From contig NC_088311.1 of NCBI RefSeq assembly GCF_910592395.1, forward strand, positions 13,892,501 through 13,956,500: DNA of 64,000 bases, given 5' to 3'. The notes beneath the pieces were generated by a model. That model was given only the letters and a program-made list of their open reading frames with translations, was not told the DNA's origin and searched no databases. This stretch comes from Lineus longissimus. Taxonomy: Eukaryota; Nemertea; Pilidiophora; Heteronemertea; Lineidae. Of this stretch, positions 9,159 through 19,415 are shown one piece after another. The position numbers were made by a program, and so were the translations under genes. Position 1 is the stretch's first letter; the number at the start of each line of letters is the position of its first letter.

Positions 9159-10956
9159 ACCGACTTGCAAAGCTTTGGTTTTTATCCGGAAATGGAGAGG
9201 TTTTCCTCTTCAGTCTATCGGCCAAATCAGGCTTCATAATGTCTAATCTAGTTCTAATTCTACGTCCGATAAACAACTCTGAAGGTGACACTTTGGTCAT
9301 AGTGTGTGGCACTGACCTATAAGACATGAGAAATCTACAGAGCTTTTGAGGTATAGTGCCAGGTTCACCTTTAACCCTTTTCATTGAATCCTTAAAAGTC
9401 CTAACAAATCTTTCAGCAGTACCATTAGAAGATGGATGATAAGGAACTACCAATACATGGTGAATACCATTCTGTCTCAAGAATTCTTCAAATTCTCTGG
9501 AAGTATACTGACTACCATTATCACTGACCAACTCTTCTGGTAATCCATAACTTCTGAACAAATCTCTGAGGATTTCAATGGTCTTCTCACTAGTAATACT
9601 CTTCATCGGTTTAACTTCTGGCCACTTTGATCTGGCATCAACCACTATCAAAAAGTAACTACCTAGGAAAGGACCTGCAAAATCTATGTGTACCCTTTGG
9701 TAAGGTCTGGAAGGCCATACCCATGGATTAGTATGGTTTGAAGGTTTCACCTGTACAGTCTGACATGTTGTACAACCTCTTACTGTATGTTCAATCTGTT
9801 CGTCTAAACCTGGCCACCAGCAATGAACTCCTGCTAAAGCTTTCATCCTAACAATACCGGTATGCATGTCATGAATAGAATCTAAAACATCATCCTGGAA
9901 CCTCTTGGGAACAACTACTCTGGTACCCCAAAGTATACAACCTTCTTCAATCGTCAACTCGTTCCTACGTCTAAAATAAGGCAATAACTCTGGTTCTAGG
10001 CCTGAATCGTCTGAAGGCCAACCATTCAAAATGAAATGTTTAACCCTGGACAACTCTTTGTCTCTCTCTGAGGCTAGTTTGATCTTATTCGGACCAATTG
10101 GCATGCTACAGAGCTTAGCAACATTTACCATGCTAGCTTCCTCCGTCCAAGCTATAGGTTCACTTTCTTGGTATGTATGCTCAGAATCTAAAGGTAACCT
10201 TAAAAGACAGTCTGCATTTGCATTTTCTTTGGAACTTCTATACCTTATATCGTACTGGTAAGCTGAGAGTTGAACAGCCCAACGTTGTACTCTTGCTGCA
10301 GCCATTACCGGAATACCACGCTTAGGCCCAAAAATCAAAGTAAGCGGCCTCGCATCAACAAACAAGGTTAACTTTCTACCATACAAATACTTGTGAAATC
10401 TTTGAACTCCAAAAATCACACCTAGCCCTTCAAGTTCAATTTGTGAGTAATTACGTTCGGCCTTGGAGAGTGAACGAGAAGCATACGCAATGGGCTGGTC
10501 GTCATGTGAAATTACCGCGCCTAGCCCGTACGGTGAAGCATCAACCGCTAGAGTTATCTCCCTGTTTGGGTCAAAATGTACAAGCAACTTAGTGGAAGCT
10601 AAGGCAGACTTCAAATTTTCAAATGCTTCATTATACTGGTCTGACCATTCAAACTTTACACCTTTGCCTAACAGCTCATTGAGTGGGGCTACTAATGTTG
10701 ACATATTTTGTATAAACCTCCGGTAATAATTCACCATGCCTAGAAAACTACGCAGCTCAGACACATTTTCTGGTTGCCTGGCATTTACAATTGCTTCAAC
10801 CTTCTTGGCTTTTGGATGAAGACCAAGACCATCAACTTGTACACCTATGTACTCAACAGAACGTTGCCCAAATACACATTTAGGTCTATTCAACTTTGCG
10901 CCTCTGTCTAACAAGCGCTGCAGAGTTTGCTCAACATAAGGCACATGACTGGTCTC
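9157..10956 (-). CDS. pol: Gypsy Pol fragment: RT C-terminus, RNase H, integrase
   Basis: An uninterrupted 595-codon frame (9157-10944). It starts in the RT thumb (HVPYVEQTLQRLLDRGAKLN, KCVFGQRSVEYIG, LRSFLGMVNYYRRFI), continues through RNase H (LAVDASPYGLGAVISH, then YSQIELEGLGVIFGVQRFHKYL, then FVDARPLTLIFG) and an integrase zinc finger (H-x3-H in HDMHTGIVRMKAL..., C-x2-C in GCTTCQ). The integrase core shows all three catalytic residues: Asp in HIDFAGPF, Asp in LVSDNGSQYT and Glu in SNGTAERFVRTF. In RNase H the middle Glu is kept; the third acidic site reads VDARP. The 5' end is the LINE insertion site, where the target sequence lies between RT codons. Expected role: reverse transcription and insertion of the element. 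It is not expressed as an intact Pol here. Confidence 0.92.
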   Translation of the reverse strand, partial: ETSHVPYVEQTLQRLLDRGAKLNRPKCVFGQRSVEYIGVQVDGLGLHPKAKKVEAIVNARQPENVSELRSFLGMVNYYRRFIQNMSTLVAPLNELLGKGVKFEWSDQYNEAFENLKSALASTKLLVHFDPNREITLAVDASPYGLGAVISHDDQPIAYASRSLSKAERNYSQIELEGLGVIFGVQRFHKYLYGRKLTLFVDARPLTLIFGPKRGIPVMAAARVQRWAVQLSAYQYDIRYRSSKENANADCLLRLPLDSEHTYQESEPIAWTEEASMVNVAKLCSMPIGPNKIKLASERDKELSRVKHFILNGWPSDDSGLEPELLPYFRRRNELTIEEGCILWGTRVVVPKRFQDDVLDSIHDMHTGIVRMKALAGVHCWWPGLDEQIEHTVRGCTTCQTVQVKPSNHTNPWVWPSRPYQRVHIDFAGPFLGSYFLIVVDARSKWPEVKPMKSITSEKTIEILRDLFRSYGLPEELVSDNGSQYTSREFEEFLRQNGIHHVLVVPYHPSSNGTAERFVRTFKDSMKRVKGEPGTIPQKLCRFLMSYRSVPHTMTKVSPSELFIGRRIRTRLDIMKPDLADRLKRKTSPFPDKNQSFASR

Positions 10957-10963
10957 ATCACTT

Positions 10964-11624
10964 TCTCTCCGAGAAACTTGATGAACTCAAGGCTGATCTA
11001 AGAGCCGACTACAGCGAGCTACGTAAGGAGATACTCGAGCTAAGGACCGATATCGGTAAGAAGGATCAGTTAATCATTACTCTTGAGGGGAACCTCGAAG
11101 TCATGTCGTCCAGACTCGAGGATGCCCACCGTGATACAGCTATGATGGGCGATAAGGTCGAGGAACTAAGGCAAGCTGTCGATGAGTTGGAGCAGTATTC
11201 TCGTAGGGCCTCGTTGCGTCTGTCGGGGCTTGCACTTCGTGGAGTTGAGGACTACAAGGCTTTGGTTCTTGCAGTAGCTAACGACATGGGATGTACCCTA
11301 TCCCCGCTTGAGATAGATCGTGCGCATCCGGTTGGCCCAGTAGGTAAGCAGCAGCTCATGGTCAAATTCGGCAGCTACACCTCCAGGGCGAAGTTCTTCG
11401 AAAGTAAACGAAAGCTGAAGGGGAAGCGCCCTAATGTGTTCATAAATGAGGACTTGACAGTCAGACGATATAAATTGCTCCTCCGCCTACTGACTTTGAA
11501 GAGGGAGAAGGTTGTGGACAACGCATGGTCGAAGGATGGTCGCTTGTTTGCCTGGTGCAAGAGCAAGAAGCACCTGGTTAAAAATGACTTTGACTTTGAG
11601 CGCCTGGTTGTTTTTGCGAGCTAG
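10964..11624 (+). pseudogene. LINE ORF1 protein, N-terminally truncated
   Basis: Coding from the insertion point to TAG at 11622-11624, about 219 codons. The first ~90 residues are a strong coiled coil (LDELKADLRADYSELRKEIL and following heptads). Then an RRM-like region of the type found in L1/CR1 ORF1 proteins: LEQYSRRASLRLSGL, DRAHPVG, LMVKFGSYTSRAKFFE, LKGKRPNVFINEDLT, and a C-terminal HLVKNDFDF. Known members are trimeric nucleic-acid-binding chaperones of the LINE RNP. The N-terminus is lost to 5' truncation; the ATG some 70 bp upstream (10,896) lies in Gypsy sequence and is not the real start. Confidence 0.85.
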
Positions 11625-11991
11625 ATGTGATCGTCAACGGAGGTTCAGTTATAGTCTTATGAGTTTCAGCCAACACCGGACATTTATTGCTCTATGACAT
11701 CTGCTAGCTGCAGGTGACTGTTGACTTTTCTGACATTTTGAGCATAGTTATTCATGGTCAGTCATTGCGTTACCTGTTATATGGTCCCTCTAAAGTGCTT
11801 CACATGTCTAACATTGTGCCAGTAATCTCAGCCAACAGTTTTGACATGGGTGTGTAGGTAACTTGCAGATTAGTCGCGCATGTGGTTGTGAGTTCAATTT
11901 TCCAACCGAACCTGTTACTCAGGCTGAGATCAAATGTTATGCGATATGATTGTACACAACTTGTTGAGCCACAAGCCGCTTTAGGGGCGGT
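11625..11991 (+). other. Spacer between LINE ORF1 and ORF2
   Basis: About 370 bp without a long frame. It may hold an internal initiation or reinitiation signal for ORF2, but no specific site was recognised. Confidence 0.6.
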
Positions 11992-14900
11992 GTGTCATCT
12001 TTTATGCATAAGGTTAATGTGCCATTACTATTAATCCAAAGAGATGCCTTTCTTGGTGGCACTGCTCTTCTACTCTGTATGCTTTTTATGTTAATTAACC
12101 AAAAACTTGGTTTGGTCCTTATCTACTGTTGCCTCTTCTCAGTGATAAGACTTGTACTTCTCGTGGTGCCGTTTGGTGTATTTCTGATTGTCAAAAACTT
12201 ATTGTCGCATCCTTTAGCTCCACGTGGTGTTGTCTACTATGCTTCAACAGTTTTCATCTTATTGTTATTGGTTCCTGGGCTGTGGGATTTGACCATTTTT
12301 GTTGTTAATCCTGACTTTACGAGTAAACTTATTCTCCTGGCTGGTGATGTTGAATGTAATCCAGGGCCTAATATTAATGCTTTTAATGTATTGTTCACAA
12401 ACATAAACAGTCTCTCCGCTGAAAAAGGTCAGCGACTCAATGCTCTAAGCATGCGTCTAAAAACGGACAATATTCACATTGCTTGCCTAAGTGAAACGGG
12501 GTGTAATTTGAACCCAAGTGATTGTACAATTAGTGGATACCACAACATTGACCAGTCTGTTTACAAGGCAAGTGCCCGTGGTCTAATGGTCTATGTTTAT
12601 GATTCTCTTGTTGTCGATAGGCGATTTGACCTGGAGACACATGAAGGTTGTATGTAGTTGGATGTAAAGATAGGGCGGCGAACACTTCTCTTAGGGGTGT
12701 TTTATCGTTCACCTTCGCAGGATAAAGCGACAAGGGACGCTTACTTTGCTGAGTTTGACAGGAGTTGTACCCTGGCTTCTAAATCAAAAGTAGATGTTAC
12801 ATTAATTGGAGGTGACTGTAATGCTAGGAATAAACTATGGTGGGACGGGGATGTTAATACGTGTGAAGGCTCTCAGTTGTTTGATTTATCTGTTAAACAT
12901 CAACTGTCCCAGTTTATTCATGAACCTACCAGGATCACTGACAGTTCCAAATCTTGTATTGATCTGGTTTTCAGTAATGCTCCTGGGTATGTGCTGGACG
13001 CATCTGTTGAAGCCCCAATTGCCATGTCAGATCATAGTTCTACTATTGTTTCCTTGGACTTCTCTAAACCAGTGACTGACACTCCTACAACCAAAACAAT
13101 CTGGAGCTATTCGAGGGTACACATTGATGCCCTAAATGCTGCTGTCGCTGACAATGATTGGGAAAGAGTGTTTATTGGCAACGATGTAAATGACATCACT
13201 TCCTCTTTTGTTGAGGCGTTATCCAGTATATTCAATGAGCAGATACCGCACCATGACAAAGTTATCAGAGCTAAGGACATGCCGTGGTTCTCCAGTAGGA
13301 TTAAGAAAGCTGTAAATAAACGGGACAAAATGTATAGGAAACTTGTAAAGAACAATAGTATTGGCAATATTGCTCGATACAAAGATTGTGCCAAGTGCGT
13401 GTCTGACCTAGTTACTTCAGCTAAGAAGACATTTCATGAAAATGTATGTAAGTCTCTTGATACCAGTTCGTCCAGCAGCAAAAACTATTGGCATATTATT
13501 AAGCAATCCCTTGTATTGTTCACAATGATAATATGTATGTTTCCCAGCTTGAAAAGTGCCAGCTATTCTTGGAACAGTTTATGGTCAAATTTCATCATGA
13601 CCACAATGAGGTCTTGTCCCCTGTTTTCCCTGCAAGGACAATGGCATCAATTAGTGACCTGAGGACCACTGAACTCGAGGTCAGAAAACTTCTATTGGAC
13701 TTGGACGTCTCAAAACAAGGCGGCGTCGATGGTGTAACAAATAAAATGCTCAAACTTGTAGCTTCTCTCTTGCAAAACCACTGTCTGAGTTATTTAATGT
13801 CCTCCTACAGCATGACAATTTTCCTGATTGTTGGAAATTAGGCATCATAGTGCCGATCTATGAGAATAAAGGGAGTAAGTCATGTCCTTCTAATTACCGT
13901 CCTGTTACCCTGCTAAACTCCATGTCTAAGTTGTTTGAAAAGGTTGTGTACTCATCTATGTATGATCATTGGCAGCTCAATGAGCTTTTATTCAAACGTC
14001 AATCTGGCTTTCTTCCTGGTCATAGTACTGATAAGCAGCTTCTAAGTATTGTAAATATGATTCTTTCAAATTCTGAAAATGGTATGGAAACTAGAGGGGT
14101 TTTTCTTGATATTGCGGGGGCCTTTGATGCTGTTCCGCATTTTCTTCTCCTTCAAAAGCTTGAGGCCTATGGTATAAGGGGAAAACTTCTTGAACTGCTC
14201 AGGTCGTACCTTTCAAACCGCAAGGTTAAGGTAAAGATCGAAAGTTCTTCTTCGGATCTGAGTCCGACAGGTTATATTAATAGTGGTGTTCCACAGGGTT
14301 CTATACTTGGCCCGCTCCTCTTCTTATTGTATATTAATGATCTAAGTGATGTTGTTAAAAATTGTATCTTGTATCTTTATGCTGATGACAGTTCTTTATT
14401 TCTCCCGGCCTTGCCGAATTCCATTGACGAAACCCATACTCTAATTCAAAATGACCTTCACAATTTGTCAGTTTGGTCGGATGTGTGGAAACTTGATTTT
14501 AAAGCGTCAAAAAGCAAAGAGGTCATATTTCACTCTCCTCGTAAAACTATCAATAACCATCCACCTCTGTCTTTGGGTACGGGAGTTATTCCAAGGGGCG
14601 CATTCCATAAGCACCTTGGTGTTACACTTGATGAGTGTTTGACTTTTAGCATGCATATCAACAATATTGTAGTAAAATGTAACAACATGTTAAATCCACT
14701 GAATGCTTTGAAGTTTACGGTTCAATCAAGGCATCTTGAACGCATGTATCTATCATTTATATTACCTCATCTTGAATATGGATCTATTATATTTGACTTT
14801 ACCAATCAGGGTCTACTTTCTCAATTAGATAAAATCCATTATAGGGGTGCCATTATAGTCAGTGGTTGTATTCATGGGACTAACACCCAAAAGGTTTTAA

Positions 14901-15601
14901 AATGTTTGGATTGGATGTCACTTTCTGCTCGGCGTAGGGAAAAAAGATTGGTGCTTATGTATGAGGTACAACACAATTTGGTACCATGTTATGTCAATGA
15001 AATCTTTGACATTTATCGTAATCGGGCGCCTCCTGGCCGTTTAAGGACTCAGCGAGACTATGTACTTCCCCCAAGATCATCTGCAAGATTTAGCAAGTCA
15101 ACTGTGCCATGTGTAATTAGAGATTGGGAGTCTGTGCCTGTCAATATAAAAAACTGCTTCTCAAGAAACTCATTTAAATACAATATCCGAATTTTTCTGA
15201 GAGGTAAACATAACCTTCTTACTTCTACAAAATTGGCTCTTACTCGTAAAAATGAACTTTCACTCAATAGGACAAGGTGTGACTTAGTTTTTCGGTGTCA
15301 CTTTTATTCCCACAATTTTACCAACGTTTTAAGTCCATCTTGTGATTGCGGGGCTCACTCCCAATCTACTAAACACCTTCTCTTTAATTGCCCTTTATTA
15401 AATGATTTACGTAACGATTTCTTGAATGATCCTGGTTTGCTGCCACACCTTACTTCTGTTAGGTTTTTCAATCTTCGTGTTGATGAGAGGCTCCATTTTC
15501 TTCTTAATGGTAAATTTTCATTGGACCTTACTTCAAACAGGCTTGTTGTAGAAAAAACAGCCACTTTTCTCAGTAATATTATCGTCTTTTCTGGTATCTA
15601 G
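11992..15601 (+). pseudogene. LINE ORF2: hydrophobic leader, 2A-like motif, EEP endonuclease, reverse transcriptase
   Basis: Three frames make up one ORF2. Frame 1 (11992-12657) has a highly hydrophobic leader of about 110 residues with three or more possible membrane segments, then a 2A-like motif at residues 119-126, then the endonuclease start (VLFTNINSL, IACLSETG). An in-frame TAG at 12655-12657 precedes the rest of the endonuclease (VTLIGGDCNARN, CIDLVFSN, MSDHSSTIV, to about 13,520). A shift near 13,520-13,540 leads to the linker (to 13,841), and another near 13,780-13,850 leads to RT (13850-15601): SNYRPVTLL, FLDIAGAFDAV, SGVPQGSILGPLLFLLYIND, LYADDSSLF. The C-terminus has CDCG...TKHLLFNCP, the C-C-H-C motif common in this group. 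In a working copy this protein nicks target DNA and copies the LINE RNA. Here it is dead. Confidence 0.9.
12334..12369 (+). promoter_or_regulatory. 2A-like ribosome-skipping motif (D-V-E-C-N-P-G-P)
   Basis: Codons spell LLAGDVECNPGP, matching the D-(V/I)-E-x-N-P-G-P consensus, with Asp at residue 119 and the predicted break between Gly125 and Pro126. In known 2A peptides the ribosome skips that bond and releases the upstream chain. 2A sequences have been described in APE-type non-LTR retrotransposons of invertebrates. Here it would release the endonuclease-RT from the hydrophobic leader. Function is inferred from the motif only. Confidence 0.85.
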
Positions 15602-15839
15602 TGCCAGATCAATGGAACCCCTCATCAATCACTACCTTTGTACAAACTATAACTATTTGTGTTACTTTACCTTTACTTGCATCCCTTTCTTTCCATTCAA
15701 AGTACCTTATCTTGATTCAACTTGTTCTTTGTATACCATTGTAACCAGGGCTATTAATGCTTTCAGCCTAAGCCCTGGCAATTGTCTCAATATGTAATTT
15801 TGTTTATTTGGATTTAATAAATAATAATAATAATCAATA
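15602..15839 (+). other. LINE 3' UTR and (TAA)n tail
   Basis: About 240 bp after the RT stop, ending in GGATTTAATAAATAATAATAATAATCAATA. It contains AATAAA and the short tandem repeat typical of CR1/L2 3' ends; the target duplication follows directly. Confidence 0.85.
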
Positions 15840-15846
15840 ATCACTT

Positions 15847-16365
15847 GAAATTATGAGATCATCAAACCAGTTAATTACATTGTCAAGTCCCTGGAGAACT
15901 TTATCCATGACCTGTGCAAATATTGCTGGAGCAGAAGCAATTCCATATGGTAATCTTGTATACTGGAAAAGTCCTAGATGGGTATTTATCGTACAGAGTT
16001 CACGTGAGACTTCGTCAAGAACAATCTGGTTGTACACGCCAGATAAGTCAACTTTCGTAAACAGCTGACCGCCATTCAGTTTGTTGAAAAGATCCTCCGG
16101 AGTTGGGTACGAATATTCAGGAACCTCAAGCGCCTGGTTGAGAGTAAGTTTATAGTCTCCGCCCAATCTCACCGATCCATCCGGTTTCTCTACTAGAACG
16201 ACCGGTGTAGCCCAGTGAGAAAACTCAACGCTTTTCAACACACCTAAATCAACCAATCTGTGGATTTCCTTGCCAACTTTATCGCGTGTTGCATAAGCGA
16301 CAGGCCTCGGTTTGAAAAACTTAGGCGTGGCACCATCTTTCAGCTTGAGAGTGGCAGTAATGTCC
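15847..16365 (-). pseudogene. pol: Gypsy reverse transcriptase, N-terminal half
   Basis: Minus-strand frame with FFKPRPVAYATRDKV, WATPVVLVEKPDGSVRL, QLFTKVDLSGVYNQI (first catalytic Asp), FQYTRLPYGIASAPAIFAQV and NWFDDLIISSD, where the RT box reads FDD in place of YxDD. It ends at the LINE insertion and is continued by the frame at 9157-10956. A one-base indel near 16,360 separates it from the protease frame. Confidence 0.9.
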
Positions 16366-16956
16366 TATTAAAGTTCCCAGTTTAGCATCGAAAAGTTCCT
16401 TGTATTTATTCAGATCTAGAGAGCGCACCTGGAAAATTCTGTTCCAGTCTAACTTGAATGCCTTCAGCCAGTTCCGACCCAATAACAATGGTCCTGACCC
16501 TTTTACCACGCACAGTCTCAACTCTGCAGTTTGAGACTCGTATTTAACCGTAACAGGAATGTCACCCAGAACCGGAATTGACTCCTTGGTGTATGTATGC
16601 AACACAGTATCGGAAGGTTCAACCGGAATTGAACGGAATGACTTGTTATACATGTCCTCGGAAAAAAACGAAACACTTGCACCAGTGTCAATTTCCATGC
16701 AGCAGTCAACGTCATTGATTGAGCAAGTCACTTCATAGCGTTTTCGCAATTCAGGAACAGCTTTATGATTGAAAATTGGGAGATGGTCAGAATCTGCATC
16801 CGAATCAACTGGGGAGTCTTCCTCCACGTAACGCACCGTAACCTCGGTTTTCTTGTCCTTTTTCGCCGAATATTTCTGCCTAGATTTCGAATAGGTAGTC
16901 TGTGGAGAAGTGACTTGCTTTAACACACCTTCTGAAGATGACCCATTTTGTGACAA
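16321..16956 (-). pseudogene. Gypsy aspartic protease region
   Basis: 211-codon minus-strand frame. The active-site motif is CCMEIDTGASVSFFSEDMY (D-T-G-A-S), followed by hydrophobic strands and the flap-distal LLLGRNWLKAFKLDW, the usual [IL]-L-G-x-x-[WF]-L element of Gypsy proteases. The first ~80 residues are a charged linker from gag. The last ~15 codons are out of frame with RT because of an indel near 16,360. Role: cleavage of the Gag-Pol polyprotein. Confidence 0.85.
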
Positions 16957-17316
16957 GAGTTACACTCAGTATTGATGTGTTTGCATTTGTTCGCTTTATG
17001 AAATTTGCTACCACAATGGTAACAAACCACACCCGTAGGTTGTGACTTATGACTAGACTGACTCGACTTTGACCTTGCACCATCAGAAATGCTATTAACA
17101 GTTTGTGACGGTTTATTGATCTCCTTAATGTTCTTTTCTGCAGCCTCGAAAGACGTTGCCATTTCAACAACTTTATCGAAAGTCAAATCCTTCACCGACA
17201 ACAATTTCTTCTGCAACTGAGAACTAGCCAGTCCAACAACAATCTGATCTCGTAAGCGCTCTGCCAGATTGTCACCGAAAGCACACGTTGAATTCAAGCG
17301 TTTGAGTTCAGCAATA
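16920..17316 (-). pseudogene. gag: Gypsy Gag, C-terminal part with two CCHC zinc knuckles
   Basis: Starts in the capsid at IAELKRLNSTCAFG and LAERLRDQIVVGLASSQLQ, followed by a Ser/Gln-rich linker and two zinc knuckles: CYHCGSKFHKANKC and CNSCHKMGHLQKVC (C-x2-C-x4-H-x4-C). These bind genomic RNA during packaging. It runs over into the protease in an overlapping frame. The upstream limit is the TIR element at 17317-18350; gag resumes on the other side. Confidence 0.88.
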
Positions 17317-18350
17317 GAGAGGTTGCGAACCGTCCCGACTCCCACTCCCACTCCAAGTTCAACTCGAGTCGTTCTCGGAACTCGTGACGTCGAAAAGTAG
17401 GTTGCGAGCACCAACGGGAACCGAGTTGGGAGACGTCATTCGGCCAGCCTGCGAGTCACACGGCCAAACTGGAAATCAACCAAATTAACGACGTACGAGA
17501 AAAAAAGTAAATAAAGCAGACGAAATATACTACAATTTTGGTGATTTACAGCTAGTAAAAAGCCGTTTCCTCTGTAACATGTGCGTATTTCTATTGTAAA
17601 ACTACGAATTACTTCAGTCCTAAGATAACTAGATCCAAAAAGTACAGAGGGGAACAGAGTTTCATTCATGAAACTATATTTTGGGGCGACAGGCCTACGA
17701 CGTGCGAGTCTTCCTGTCCTCCAATATCGTAGTGATGCCTATGCCCACCTGGCATCGCCATCAGATCATGCCTAGGCCTAGATGATCTTGACTGGAGGTA
17801 GCCATGTATTTTCTCTTTGGACCAGTGCAATGGTTTATTGAAAACGTGCAGCCTATCTCAGCTATCTGGCCATGTTTTTAAGCCCTTAGGCTAGCTCCTC
17901 CCAAGGCAAAAATGTCGGAGACTAAAGTGGAGTAGGTAGCCTATGCCATCTCCATCCATCCACCCCTTAATCTTGGACACTTTGCATTCCAGCAGGCCTA
18001 TAGATTGGAACATCTCGGGACACCCTTGGGACTATTAGATAGTTAAATAGTTATCCTTCAGAGAGGTGTCCTGTTAACAGAGTTCAAACTGAATGGAAAC
18101 ATTTGGGAGGAAAAGAGTGTCCAGAGAGGGTGTCATGCTAATAGAGGTGTCCGCTGTCACTTGATTTAAATGTCTAAAAGCTAAGATAATGCAAGTGGGA
18201 AATCACTTACGATTTCGCGGCCTTCAGCTCGTAAAATCGTCCGAGTTCATGGAGCAAGACGGGAAAATCCCTCGTGAAGTGATGACGTAATACGCCAAAA
18301 CGAAATCACCTCGGAGTGGGAGTGGGACTGGGGACGGTCCGCAACCTCTC
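17317..18350. mobile_element. TA-flanked TIR element inserted in Gypsy gag
   Basis: Left end GAGAGGTTGCGAACCGTCCC, right end the inverted copy GGACGGTCCGCAACCTCTC, with the match continuing into CACTCCCACTCC / GGAGTGGGAGTG, roughly 40 bp in all. TA lies outside each end (17315-17316 and 18351-18352). Removing the element and one TA rejoins gag in frame (SAYI to AELKRL). No transposase frame is present. The TA target duplication fits Tc1/mariner or related groups, but the ends are not specific enough to decide. Confidence 0.85.
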
Positions 18351-18352
18351 TA

Positions 18353-18675
18353 ATATAAGCTGAAACTGACTCAGCGTCTTCTTGACTCTGCTTCATGAAC
18401 TTGAAACGTTCAACTATAGTCAACGGTTTTGGTTTGTAATGTCCTTGGAGCAGGGTGATACATTGTTCCAGCGTTTTTGTCCCCGGTTGGTCCGGAGAAC
18501 AAAGAGACTTTAGCAGGCCGTACGGTTTCGGACCAATAATTGACAAAAATGACACCACCTTCGTGTCATTTGCCACATTATGTGCCTCCAAGTACAGTTT
18601 TACACGCTCAACGTATGTATCAATGTCTTCTGATTCCTCGTAGGGCCCAATTGTCCCGATGGTTGCCGTCGCCAT
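18353..18675 (-). pseudogene. gag: Gypsy Gag, N-terminal part
   Basis: Starts at ATG 18673-18675 and encodes the capsid N-terminus: DIDTYVERVKLYLEAHNV, VSFLSIIGPKPYGLLKSL, YKPKPLTIVERFKFMKQSQ, AESVSAYI. This is the retrotransposon Gag domain fold typical of Gypsy elements. After residue ~108 the open frame continues into the inserted element, so residues after SAYI are not gag. It forms the virus-like particle shell in intact relatives. Confidence 0.85.
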
Positions 18676-18880
18676 CGTACGTAATCAATGGGCGAAATCT
18701 ACTACAGACTTAGTACACGATGCACAGCAGAATGTACACGACCACGTGAACTATGGCATGCACTGCACTGGCGGGAATGAAACCCGGCCCGCACTTCAAC
18801 TTGAATTTTCCTCCCTATCGCTGGAGATGCAGCGGGTTGTGCTAGTTTCAACAGTTCTTTATGCTTTTATGCGTAAGAAA

Positions 18881-18898
18881 GTCCCGAACTCGTCGCCA
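18881..18898 (-). other. Putative Gypsy primer-binding site
   Basis: On the minus strand TGGCGACGAGTTCGGGAC begins two bases after the LTR end …ACCTCA. The position and leading TGG fit a tRNA primer-binding site; the tRNA is not identified. Confidence 0.55.
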
Positions 18899-18900
18899 TT

Positions 18901-19080
18901 TGAGGTATATGTGGGTCCGTAGACCGCAAGAAAGGAAGAAAATGAAAGATGATGGGTCAACTCAATTCCAAACTCAGCAACAACAGTTTATTATAATAAG
19001 GATAGACGGTGCCACCGAACAGTGGCGGTAATTACAAATGTGAATACACCAGAAAGATCATAACTGATGAGGAAATCATT
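18901..19080 (-). repeat. Gypsy 5' LTR (3' part recognised)
   Basis: The minus-strand LTR ends …CCCACATATACCTCA at 18901. About 75-90 bp upstream is AATAAACTGTTGTTGCTGAG, a polyadenylation-type R region. The 5' boundary cannot be fixed because the other LTR is missing; a TG start somewhere near 19,050-19,080 is a guess. Confidence 0.5.
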
Positions 19081-19146
19081 CCATTAAGGAATAGAAGTGT
19101 TACTTTTTAAGACAGAAGGTTTAACAAAAGTACTATTACTAGAACT

Positions 19147-19363
19147 TTAAGCTTGTTTATTAGAAGTAGTAGTATCTTGTTTATTTGTTTCATTCATAGT
19201 AGGTTCCTTAACTACATGTTTCTTATTAGTTTTCTTGACAAAAGGACTGAAGTAAATTAAACTAATCAAAATAACTACACCTACACCTACATAGCGGTAG
19301 GTTGCACTAGATATTGAACTTCTAGTAGATTTTTCTTTATTACTAGCAATATTACCTACTCTT
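19147..19363 (-). pseudogene. Small unrecognised frame with one membrane segment
   Basis: Minus-strand frame without its own start, about 70 codons, with the hydrophobic stretch YRYVGVGVVILISLIYF flanked by Lys/Arg-rich and Asn/Lys-rich segments. A frameshifted acidic segment lies just upstream. Base composition resembles the Polinton relic at 2.3-5.4 kb, and both are cut by a Helentron of the same family, so a Polinton membrane-protein remnant is possible. Family not recognised. Confidence 0.25.
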
Positions 19364-19415
19364 CTTCAGGTTGATGTTCTGGTTTAGGCTGAGGATCTTT
19401 GAATGTTGTCTTTTC

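Larger units (their letters stand above)
10964..15839 (+). mobile_element. CR1/L2-like LINE with 2A-like motif, 5'-truncated
   Basis: Flanked by a 7-bp target duplication ATCACTT (10957-10963 and 15840-15846). The plus-strand element has an ORF1 fragment, an ORF2 with 2A-like motif, APE-type endonuclease, RT and a C-terminal Cys/His motif, then a 3' end in TAA repeats. Removing it and one target copy rejoins the Gypsy RT frame. Truncation inside ORF1 is typical of incomplete target-primed reverse transcription. ORF2 carries one stop and two frameshifts. It is younger than the Gypsy element it interrupts. Confidence 0.93.
8748..19080 (-). mobile_element. Ty3/Gypsy LTR retrotransposon, minus strand, split by two insertions
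   Basis: Read on the minus strand the order is LTR end, primer-binding site, gag with two CCHC knuckles, aspartic protease, reverse transcriptase, RNase H, integrase and a GPY/F-like tail: the standard Ty3/Gypsy order. It is interrupted by a LINE (10964-15839) and a TIR element (17317-18350), and truncated at the 3' side by Helentron 1 near 8748, so the 3' LTR is missing. There is no envelope gene in what remains. At least one frameshift between protease and RT and one after integrase make it inactive. Confidence 0.9.

Noticed and set aside
10896-10963. ATG at 10896 as start of LINE ORF1
   Set aside because: These bases are Gypsy sequence left of the 7-bp target duplication; the LINE begins at 10964.
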